NCBI GenBank assembly: GCA_050732575.1
Contig: JBOHRF010000075.1
Span: 1 to 18,933 of the forward strand
DNA from: JBBDWZ01 sp050732575
Lineage (GTDB): Bacteria; Gemmatimonadota; Gemmatimonadetes; Longimicrobiales; RSA9
Length of the DNA: 18,933 nt
Direction: 5' to 3'
This document shows positions 1-6,076 of the stretch, piece by piece (the stretch's first letter is position 1; every line of letters starts with the position of its first letter). The notes below the pieces were generated by a model. That model was not told the DNA's origin. It did no database searches and worked only from the letters and a program-made list of their open reading frames with translations. Both the position numbers and the translations under genes were made by a program.

Positions 1-135
1 AGCTTGACCGTACGAATCGCTTCGTCCAGTCTATCCGTAGCTTCGGAGGTGTACCGTCAATTCCTCCGGCAGGACTTTCACCTGCGTGGATACATCACCT
101 TCGTGGCGCACCGTGAACGAGAACGTGTTTCACGC

Positions 136-813
136 TCAACCCAGGAACACCCGTGCTGTCCGCCGGTCGACGCCCTCCAGGTCGCGCGGTACGTCGATCT
201 CGAAGCAGGCAATCTCGCGCAATCCATCGGGCGAGAAGTAGCGGCGCCCGGCATCGGCCACCAGAACGCGCACGCCCTGACGCGCCGCCAGCTCCAGGAG
301 CTCACGTTGGCGCGGTGCAACGCTTCTTTCGTAGGAAAGATCGCTGCACAGCACTACGTCGAAGCCGGCGCTATCTGGTCCCTCATCAGTCAGGTCTTGC
401 TGCAGCATGGTGAGCTGAAGTGCCTGCCGATGCGCAGCGATTCGAGCTGTGGCCAACGCCCATGGATCGATGTCATTGGCTACCACTTCACGCGCTTCGG
501 CGCGCGCGGCGGCCAGAGCCGCTACACCACCACCGCAACCAAAGTCGAGCACGCGCAGCGCGCGCACCCATTCGGGATGATCGAGCACTACGCGTGCAAT
601 GGCGATTCCGGCAGCCCATGGATAGGCCCAGAACGGCGCGGGCAACTCGCGGCCGGCCAAACGCTCGGCGGCTTCCCAGACTTCGATCAGCGAACGGCCG
701 TAGAAAACGGAGATCTCGGGCACCAGTGGCGCTGGTCTGAAGGGCGCGTACTGATCGAGTAGATGCGCCAGCGCGTCATCGGGTGGCAGTGCCAGGGCAG
801 CACCCGAAAACAC
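136..813 (-). CDS. Class I SAM-dependent methyltransferase, ETF-beta lysine methyltransferase (METTL20)-like
   Basis: A 225-residue protein with a seven-beta-strand SAM methyltransferase fold. Motif I is VLDFGCGGGVAAL, motif II is VVANDIDPWALA, and post-I is DVVLCSDLSYE. The preceding PFWAYPWAAGIAIARVVLD block and the later RVLVADAGRRYFS block match, from memory, the pattern of METTL20/ETFBKMT enzymes, which methylate lysines of electron-transfer flavoprotein beta and have bacterial homologues. The protein lacks a signal sequence and is probably cytoplasmic. The GTG start lies 2 bp beyond the TGA of the upstream oxidoreductase gene, so translation is probably coupled; the Shine-Dalgarno is weak. 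The methyltransferase fold is near certain; the substrate is inferred, and an L11-type or small-molecule target remains possible. No convincing gene or terminator was found in positions 1-135 downstream. Confidence 0.85.
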   Translation of the reverse strand: MFSGAALALPPDDALAHLLDQYAPFRPAPLVPEISVFYGRSLIEVWEAAERLAGRELPAPFWAYPWAAGIAIARVVLDHPEWVRALRVLDFGCGGGVAALAAARAEAREVVANDIDPWALATARIAAHRQALQLTMLQQDLTDEGPDSAGFDVVLCSDLSYERSVAPRQRELLELAARQGVRVLVADAGRRYFSPDGLREIACFEIDVPRDLEGVDRRTARVFLG

Positions 814-815
814 GT

Positions 816-2360
816 TCAGGATCCCGCGCGCCCGGAACGCTCATGAAGTTGGGCTGCGATATGGCGGGCCACGCCCATGATGGTAAGGGATGGATCCACG
901 CTCACGGATCCGGGCAGCACGGCGCCATCGGCGACCAGCAAATTTCGTATGCGATGAGCCTCACCGGTCGGCCTGGCAAAGGCATCGTCCGCGGCACTGC
1001 CCATGGGTGCAGTACCAACCAGATGACTGCCCGCGCAGAACTGAACGTTGGGTTGGACGCTGCCCAACCCGATCTTGCTGTTGATGTCAGTTTCGTTCTT
1101 CACAACCGTACCATAAACGTCCGGAATCCAGACTTCCTGGGCGCCGGCCGCCAGGAAGATGCGACTGGCGTTCTTCAAGTAATCAACGGCCTTTAGCTGG
1201 TCCTCGCCGCGCACATTGAAGGCCGTGCGCCGAATCCCATTGTCATCCAGGTACACGCGACCAGGGTTGGCTTCATCGATGACCGACATGGTAGAGCCGA
1301 GTCTGAGGTACTTTTTCATGCGCTCGGTGTGCGCCGTACCGGCGTCGGCCAGCATAGCGGCAAAGATGCCCGGCGATTGATGGTTGGAAAGCATGATGTA
1401 GCCGCCACCCTGATACTGTCCGCGCGAGTCGCGCCGTACTTGTCGGAATTCATGGACTGCGTACGCGCAGGGAATGCCCGTCTGGTTGTCGATGGTTCGC
1501 CCAAAATCGGCCCAGACAAAAAAATGAGGGTTCACATACAGGCGTCGGCCCACGGTAGCATCGTCCACGTTGCGCAATAGCAGCTCGGCGGTGCCGAGTG
1601 CTCCTCCGGCAAGTACAACCTGGTCGGCATCGATGCGAAAACGTCCCAACGGCTGCTTGGTCTTGCGCTCTACAAAGTTTCCTTCCACGCCCATCGCGCG
1701 GCCGTTCTCAACGATGATTCGCTGGACCGGTGCATCGCTGTAGATGCGGCCACCGGCTTTCGAAATGCGGGGGATAGTCGTAATCAGCTGCGAGCTCTTG
1801 CGATTGTAGGCACAACCATACTGCGTCCAGCCGCAGGAAATGCAGTCTACGCGGGCAGTGGGCACGGCCGCGCCTTCAAAGCCCAGCGCTTCGCACCCTT
1901 TCTGGATCAAGCGATTGTTGTCGTTGAAGAGCTCGGGGCCGGCAACGTGGATGCCCAACTCCTGTTCGATGGCGGCAAAATGCGGATCCAGCTCTGCGGG
2001 CGTCAGCCAATCGATCCCGCGTGCGGTGTTCCACTCGGACAGACGATCGGGCGGGGTACGAAAGGAGTCGCCCCAGTAATGCACGGTGCAGCCGCCCACG
2101 GCTTCGGCATAATTCAGGAACAGCGCGTTGTCGGCGGTAGAATCCAGTCCGCGCCGGCCATTGAAATCGGCCATGCCGTCTTCTTCGCGCTGGGTGAAGT
2201 CCTCGGCCCGGAAGAATCCGCCTTTCTCGAGCATCACCACGTTCCAACCGCGCTCGGCCAGATAGACGCCCAGCGTGCCGCCTCCGGAGCCCGTGCCCAC
2301 AATGACCACATCGGCGCGTTCGCGCACATCGCCCTGCCGGTGAGTGCCCTGGATAATCAT
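816..2360 (-). CDS. GMC-family FAD oxidoreductase, gluconate 2-dehydrogenase large-subunit type
   Basis: A 514-residue flavoprotein. The FAD-binding Rossmann motif GTGSGGG is at residues 22-28 with the acidic ribose-binding residue at E45. A GGCTVHYWG block follows near 89-97, then a Cys cluster (C173, C176, C183) typical of the gluconate-dehydrogenase branch, then VVLAGGALGTAELLLRN near 248. The C-terminus carries catalytic-region motifs SHLVGTAPMG (H446) and VDPSLTIMGVARH. Known relatives oxidise gluconate, sorbitol, 2-ketogluconate or other alcohols and pass electrons to a cytochrome c. The ATG overlaps the TGA of the upstream small-subunit gene (ATGA), indicating a coupled complex; the large subunit has no signal peptide of its own and probably co-translocates with the Tat-signalled partner. 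The second catalytic position, usually Asn before Pro, is Asp489 here. No cytochrome subunit is visible in the window. The substrate cannot be told from sequence. Confidence 0.93.
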   Translation of the reverse strand: MIIQGTHRQGDVRERADVVIVGTGSGGGTLGVYLAERGWNVVMLEKGGFFRAEDFTQREEDGMADFNGRRGLDSTADNALFLNYAEAVGGCTVHYWGDSFRTPPDRLSEWNTARGIDWLTPAELDPHFAAIEQELGIHVAGPELFNDNNRLIQKGCEALGFEGAAVPTARVDCISCGWTQYGCAYNRKSSQLITTIPRISKAGGRIYSDAPVQRIIVENGRAMGVEGNFVERKTKQPLGRFRIDADQVVLAGGALGTAELLLRNVDDATVGRRLYVNPHFFVWADFGRTIDNQTGIPCAYAVHEFRQVRRDSRGQYQGGGYIMLSNHQSPGIFAAMLADAGTAHTERMKKYLRLGSTMSVIDEANPGRVYLDDNGIRRTAFNVRGEDQLKAVDYLKNASRIFLAAGAQEVWIPDVYGTVVKNETDINSKIGLGSVQPNVQFCAGSHLVGTAPMGSAADDAFARPTGEAHRIRNLLVADGAVLPGSVSVDPSLTIMGVARHIAAQLHERSGRAGS

Positions 2361-2908
2361 GAGACCGGCCCGAAATCGACCGGACGCACCGCGATCTTGA
2401 CGCGCTCGGGCCAGGGCCCCTGGAATCCGGTGAGTGGTCGCGTGCTCGCGTCGATATACGCGAAGTAGTTGATGAAGGCCTTCAGCGCGAAGAATGCGCC
2501 CCGCCGCAACTTGAACCGGCTGCGGCTCCAGCCGCGCAGGTATTTCATCCGCTCCGCAGGGTTCAGGGCCGTGAAGCGACGGACGCGGCCGCCCAGCGGT
2601 GTCAAGTGCTCGATAAGGCCCAGCACTGTCTTGAAGTCCTGGCGGATCGGCTCACCCGTCGTCAGCAGCTCCGCATCGATCCGCTCAACCACCCGGCGAG
2701 CCGCCACTGGTGCGCCTTCCAGCAAGACCTCCGCGGCCGCACGCGCAGTCGCGTATTCCTTGGGCGTCAAGGATTTCAGTGCTACACCGTCCTCGGCGGC
2801 CTGCGGATAGTCGCGTGCACAACCGGCGGGCAGCAGCGAAGCCAGGACAATGGCCGTGCCGCCGCCTGCGCTCGCACGCAGGAATCCTCGTCGATCCATG
2901 GCATCCAT
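2357..2908 (-). CDS. Gluconate 2-dehydrogenase subunit 3-like protein with Tat signal
   Basis: The protein is 183 residues from the chosen ATG at 2908; an equally possible in-frame ATG lies three codons later at 2899. It starts MDAMDRRGFLRASAGGG, a twin-arginine signal, then a hydrophobic stretch ending LLPAGC, so it may be a Tat-exported lipoprotein anchored at Cys30. The rest, with SLTPKEYATARAAAEVLL near residue 46 and a C-terminal aromatic block FFALKAFINYFAYID, fits the gluconate 2-dehydrogenase subunit-3 family. Family members act as the small partner and export escort of GMC flavoproteins. The reading frame is open upstream to a GTG at 3058, but that extension would translate the 9-bp repeat array as His-Ala-Arg repeats and bury the Tat signal, so it is rejected. 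The Shine-Dalgarno before 2908 is weak. The gene overlaps the next one by 4 bp. Confidence 0.87.
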   Translation of the reverse strand: MDAMDRRGFLRASAGGGTAIVLASLLPAGCARDYPQAAEDGVALKSLTPKEYATARAAAEVLLEGAPVAARRVVERIDAELLTTGEPIRQDFKTVLGLIEHLTPLGGRVRRFTALNPAERMKYLRGWSRSRFKLRRGAFFALKAFINYFAYIDASTRPLTGFQGPWPERVKIAVRPVDFGPVS

Positions 2909-2949
2909 GACTGCCAAGGTAGGGGGCTTCTGGCCGTAACGGGAGTATC

Positions 2950-3030
2950 GGGCGTGACGGGCGTGACGGGCGTGACGGGCGTGACGGGCGTGACGGGCGT
3001 GACGGGCGTGACGGGCGTGACGGGCGTGAC
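2950..3030 (+). repeat. Tandem array, nine perfect copies of GGGCGTGAC
   Basis: Nine uninterrupted, identical 9-bp units fill exactly 81 bp. The preceding nine bases (GGGAGTATC) match the unit at 6 of 9 positions and may be a decayed tenth copy. The array lies 42 bp upstream of the Tat-protein start, so it probably falls in that operon's leader or promoter. Perfect identity between copies suggests recent expansion or slippage. Confidence 0.97.
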
Positions 3031-3170
3031 GGGGCAATGAGAAGGGGTGCCGAAACACAAGTATCTATGCAAGCACGCAGCGCCGTCCACACCGCGCGAC
3101 ACTTTAGTTCCCATGTTCGTGCCACGGCCAGTTTGCGCGACTTGATTTCTTGCGCGTAAGCGATAGGCCC

Positions 3171-3237
3171 GTCACGCCCGTCACGCCCGACACGCCCGTC
3201 ACGCCCGCGTCACGCCCGCGTCACGCCCGAAATGCCC
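3171..3237 (-). repeat. Inverted second array of the same 9-bp unit
   Basis: On the plus strand this reads as GTCACGCCC, the exact reverse complement of the unit at 2950-3030. Copies lie at 3171-3179, 3180-3188, 3189-3197 (one mismatch, GACACGCCC), 3198-3206, 3209-3217 and 3220-3228. The last two are each preceded by a 2-bp GC insertion. A degenerate seventh unit, GAAATGCCC, ends the array at 3237. With the first array it forms a long inverted repeat around a 140-bp centre. Confidence 0.95.
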
Positions 3238-3259
3238 CCTCGCGCGGGGCCTTCCCCCC

Positions 3260-3295
3260 TTCCGAAGTTCCTTCCGACTCTTCTTCCGGAAGTTC
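3260..3295. promoter_or_regulatory. Pair of TTCCG(G)AAGTTC elements, possible operator
   Basis: TTCCGAAGTTC at 3260-3270 and TTCCGGAAGTTC at 3284-3295 are near-identical direct repeats with starts 24 bp apart. Each contains a near-palindrome; the second holds the perfect CTTCCGGAAG. They sit about 105-140 bp upstream of the MDR gene start, a suitable place for a dimeric regulator. No regulator gene is in the window, and chance occurrence in a CT-rich tract is possible. Confidence 0.4.
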
Positions 3296-3389
3296 TTACG
3301 CCGTATCTTGGCCCCGTCAAAGCGTCCCGTTTCGATTCTCTGCCGGTGAAGCCAGTGGCCCCGCGCCGCGCGCCGCGCAGGTCGCGGGC

Positions 3390-3394
3390 AGGAG
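3390..3394 (+). promoter_or_regulatory. Ribosome binding site AGGAG setting a GTG start
   Basis: AGGAG is 6 nt before the GTG at 3401. It settles the start of the MDR gene: the ATG at 3396 lies between them but is out of frame and opens only a short ORF. Confidence 0.75.
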
Positions 3395-3400
3395 AATGGC

Positions 3401-4618
3401 GTGCGCGCGTTGCGGTTTCATTATCGGCCGGTTCGCTACCTGCTGACACGGTTGGCCGGTGGCAAAAAGCCCACATTGGCTTTGAGTCCTTTCGGCTGCG
3501 CCTCTCTGGATGAGGTAGAGCCGCCGGCCCTGCCGGGGCCGGAATGGGTTCGGGTCGAGACCCTGTTGAGCGGGATTTGCGGCAGCGATCTGGCCGCACT
3601 GACGGCCCATGATTCGTTCACACTGGAGCCGTTCGGCGCCTATCCGTTCACGTTCGGTCATGAAAACGTGGGTCGGGTTGTGGAGACAGGCGCGGCCGCG
3701 GCGGAGTGGAGAGCCGGCGAGCGCGTCATAGTCAATCCCATGCTCGCATGCCGGCAACGCGGCTTAGCCGATTGTCCGGCCTGCGCACGTGGTGAGTACG
3801 GTCTGTGCCGTTGCACGCGTGATGGTTCGATCGGGACCGGGCCCATGATTGGCTACTGTCCGTCCGTGGGCGGCGGCTGGTCGCGCAGTTTCGTAGCGCA
3901 CAAGAGTCAGCTGAAGCGCGCGCATGATCTGGCGGACGAAGTCGCGGTTTTGACGGACCCGTTTGCCTCGGCGCTCCGACCCGTGTTGTTGCACGCACCG
4001 CAGGCGGGCGATGTCGTGCTCGTGATTGGCGTGGGCAGCATCGGCGCCCTCACCATCAAGGCGTTGCGCCTGACCGGCTGGCGCGGGCCGATTGCGGTGG
4101 TGGCGCGCCATGCGTTCCAGCAGCAGCTGGCGGAACGTGCGGGTGCAGATACGATCCTGCGCAGCAACACTGAATTGTACGCGTGGGCCGAGCGGCTGCC
4201 CCAGGCGCGGGCCTACAAGCCAACCCTGGCGGCGCGCTTCGTGGAAGGCGGGCCGTCACTGGTTTACGATACGGTGGGCACCCATCGCTCCATGAGCGAT
4301 GCTCTGGCGCTCACGCGTGAAGGCGGCCGCATTGTACTGGTCGGCGCGGCCGCGCGCATGGGTCTGGATTGGACGAGAGTCTGGTATCGCCAGCTAACGG
4401 TGGCTGGCGTTTTCGCTTACGGTCTTGTGCAGTTCGAGGATCGAAGTCGCGACATCTACGATGTGTCGATCGACCTCATCCGCAGTGATGACCTGGCTGA
4501 GCTTGGGTTGGTGACTCACATCTTCGATCTGGAGGATTATCGTGCAGCACTCGCGGCGGCCCTCGACAAGAACGGACACCGCTCCATCAAGGTCGTCTTC
4601 CGACCCGCAGGCGGGTGA
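3401..4618 (+). CDS. Zinc-dependent MDR-family alcohol/polyol dehydrogenase-like protein
   Basis: A 405-residue medium-chain dehydrogenase. The N-terminal GroES-like domain has the catalytic-zinc motif GICGSD (C60) and GHE at 86-88, with D186 as a possible further ligand. The structural-zinc lobe is intact: C117, C125, C128 and C136 in the usual spacing. The nucleotide-binding domain has GVGSIG at residues 210-215, and a substrate-domain helix region follows. Such enzymes oxidise or reduce alcohols, polyols or amino alcohols with NAD(P). The start is GTG at 3401, supported by AGGAG. The first 45 residues are longer than in typical threonine or sorbitol dehydrogenases. The 3' end overlaps the next gene by 77 bp, so the two products probably act together; a reductase or dehydrogenase handling the ketone or amino ketone made by the PLP enzyme is a reasonable inference. 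The exact substrate is unknown. Confidence 0.9.
   Translation: MRALRFHYRPVRYLLTRLAGGKKPTLALSPFGCASLDEVEPPALPGPEWVRVETLLSGICGSDLAALTAHDSFTLEPFGAYPFTFGHENVGRVVETGAAAAEWRAGERVIVNPMLACRQRGLADCPACARGEYGLCRCTRDGSIGTGPMIGYCPSVGGGWSRSFVAHKSQLKRAHDLADEVAVLTDPFASALRPVLLHAPQAGDVVLVIGVGSIGALTIKALRLTGWRGPIAVVARHAFQQQLAERAGADTILRSNTELYAWAERLPQARAYKPTLAARFVEGGPSLVYDTVGTHRSMSDALALTREGGRIVLVGAAARMGLDWTRVWYRQLTVAGVFAYGLVQFEDRSRDIYDVSIDLIRSDDLAELGLVTHIFDLEDYRAALAAALDKNGHRSIKVVFRPAGG
4531..4535 (+). promoter_or_regulatory. Ribosome binding site GGAGG inside the upstream gene
   Basis: GGAGG lies within the MDR coding sequence, 6 nt before the GTG at 4542. It is the main support for starting the PLP-enzyme gene there, giving a 77-bp gene overlap. 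No other in-frame ATG occurs before the conserved core at about residue 110. Confidence 0.7.
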
Positions 4619-5918
4619 GTCGGCGATCTGGACGGAGAGCCCGCTCTCCGAGGCGCTGGCGGCCTTTACGCGCGATCCCTTTGACGGCTTTTTCGAAGGT
4701 CGCTCCACCGAGGAAATCCTGGCGCGCTGGCCGCTGCTCGACACGCCCAATGTGCGCCGTTGGTTCGATCTGCTCCAGGCCGGCATCTCCGCGTCGATTT
4801 ACACCTACCAGGTGCCGCTCGATCAGGCGTCCGGTCCACAGAGTGGCGCTCTTGGCTCGTCCTTCATCATGTTCTCGTCGTACAGCTATCTCGGACTCAT
4901 CGGTCATCCTCGCATTGCCACAGCCGTCAAGGAAGCCGTCGAACGGTTTGGCACATCAACCGGTGGCGTGCGGCTGCTCACGGGCACGCTCGACTTGCAC
5001 CACGAACTGGAACGCGAGCTGGCTGGTTTCCTGGGCGTTGAAGCCGTGGCCACATTCAGCTCCGGCTATGATGCTAACGTGGCCGCCATCACATCCTTGT
5101 TCGGACAGGCGGATGTAGCGCTGCTCGATCAGTATGCGCACCAGAGCATTGCGGATGGCGTGCGTATGGCCGGCTCTGAGCTGCGTCGATTCCGACACAA
5201 CGATGTGGAAGATCTCGAGCGCAGGTTGCGTCAGGCCAGGAATCGAGGCGCGCAGCGCATCCTGATCGCCGTCGATTCCGTCTTCAGCATGGATGGTGAT
5301 GAAGCGCCACTGGCCGAGATCATCGAACTCAAGAAGAAGTATGAAGCGTACCTGCTAGTCGACGAAGCGCACGCCATTGGCGCCATTGGACGAACCGGTC
5401 GGGGCATCTGTGAACAGCAGAATCTGGATCCCGTTGACATCGACATCCTGACCGGATCGCTCAGTAAGGGCATTCCCTCATCGGGCGGCTTCGTAGCCGG
5501 CTCGCTCGGCCTCAAGATCTACATTCAGCACGGCTCGGCGCCTTACATGTTCTCGGCCGCCATGACACCGGCCAACACGGCCGCGGCGCTGGAAGCCATC
5601 CGCATGTTGCTGGAAGAGCCCGAGCACATGGAGCGCGTGCGCGCCAACACACACCGGCTACGTCATGGCCTCAAAGAACTCGGCCTGGAAACCAGGCCCG
5701 CGGCCACACCCGTGGTGCCCGTGCTGCTGGGCGATGAATGGAGAGCCTATCGTTGGGCTCGTCACCTGCTCGACCTGGGCGTCTTCGTGTCCGCTGTGGT
5801 CTATCCCGCTGTCTCTCCCGGTCAAGCCCGCCTGCGCTTGTGCGCAACGGCCGCCCATCGCGCCGAACATTTCGATCGCTTGTTTGAGGGACTCGCGTCC
5901 TGCCAGGACTTGGAATAG
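4542..5918 (+). CDS. Alpha-oxoamine-synthase-family PLP enzyme (BioF/Kbl/SPT-like)
   Basis: A 458-residue fold-type-I PLP enzyme. The signature Lys is K309 in LTGSLSKGIPSSGGF; D274 and H277 are in LLVDEAHAIGAIGRTGRG; the cofactor-stacking His is H200 in YAHQSIADGVR. GTSTGGVRLLTGTLDLHHELE at about 137-157 is the usual substrate and acyl-CoA region. Relatives condense an amino acid with an acyl-CoA, releasing CO2 and CoA: 8-amino-7-oxononanoate synthase (biotin), 2-amino-3-ketobutyrate CoA ligase, and serine palmitoyltransferase. The protein is about 50-60 residues longer than those, through an N-terminal extension: a Ser/Arg-rich tail encoded in the overlap, then an acidic DPFDGFFEGRSTEEIL segment. 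Which reaction it performs is uncertain. A sphingolipid-type or amino-ketone product later reduced by the MDR neighbour is possible; no other biotin genes are near. Confidence 0.88.
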   Translation: MQHSRRPSTRTDTAPSRSSSDPQAGESAIWTESPLSEALAAFTRDPFDGFFEGRSTEEILARWPLLDTPNVRRWFDLLQAGISASIYTYQVPLDQASGPQSGALGSSFIMFSSYSYLGLIGHPRIATAVKEAVERFGTSTGGVRLLTGTLDLHHELERELAGFLGVEAVATFSSGYDANVAAITSLFGQADVALLDQYAHQSIADGVRMAGSELRRFRHNDVEDLERRLRQARNRGAQRILIAVDSVFSMDGDEAPLAEIIELKKKYEAYLLVDEAHAIGAIGRTGRGICEQQNLDPVDIDILTGSLSKGIPSSGGFVAGSLGLKIYIQHGSAPYMFSAAMTPANTAAALEAIRMLLEEPEHMERVRANTHRLRHGLKELGLETRPAATPVVPVLLGDEWRAYRWARHLLDLGVFVSAVVYPAVSPGQARLRLCATAAHRAEHFDRLFEGLASCQDLE

Positions 5919-6076
5919 AAAACGGATCGAGGGCATAGGATTTGGAGGAGGATTAGGGTAGCAGGGATTGCGTCCACTCATCGGTTCCGCTGGCGATCTA
6001 CCAGGCCGCACGGGTAGCATCGGTCCCTACCACGCTACATCCTTCCCCTAATGCTGTTCCCTCAATCCGTTATCCG

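Larger units (their letters stand above)
2909..3400. other. Divergent intergenic region with repeat arrays
   Basis: This 492-bp stretch separates the minus-strand oxidoreductase unit from the plus-strand dehydrogenase unit and so must hold both promoters. It contains two short-period arrays of one 9-bp unit in opposite orientation, about 140 bp of ordinary sequence between them (3031-3170), and a pyrimidine-rich block with two near-palindromes at 3260-3295. No consensus sigma-70 promoter stands out; TATCTT at 3304-3309 is a weak candidate -10 for the rightward genes. All reading frames across the arrays stay open because the unit is 9 bp long, so ORFs there are not evidence of coding. Confidence 0.8.

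Noticed and set aside
53..72. CCGTCAATTCCT resembles the conserved 16S rRNA region near position 920 (reverse strand)
   Set aside because: Only about 12 bases match; the flanking bases diverge at once and no other rRNA sequence is present.
4..762. 252-residue plus-strand ORF
   Set aside because: It is antisense to the methyltransferase gene, whose motifs are clear, and has no recognisable domain.
2909..3125. Repeat-encoded proteins (VTG, RHA or RPS repeats) on either strand
   Set aside because: Open frames follow automatically from a 9-bp unit lacking stops; no Shine-Dalgarno or conserved flanking domain.
2950..3237. CRISPR array
   Set aside because: Units are contiguous 9-mers with no spacers, and no cas gene is present.
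3401..5918. Classical tdh-kbl threonine catabolism operon
   Set aside because: Family level fits, but the N-terminal extensions and the region after CGSD do not match, so gene symbols were not given.
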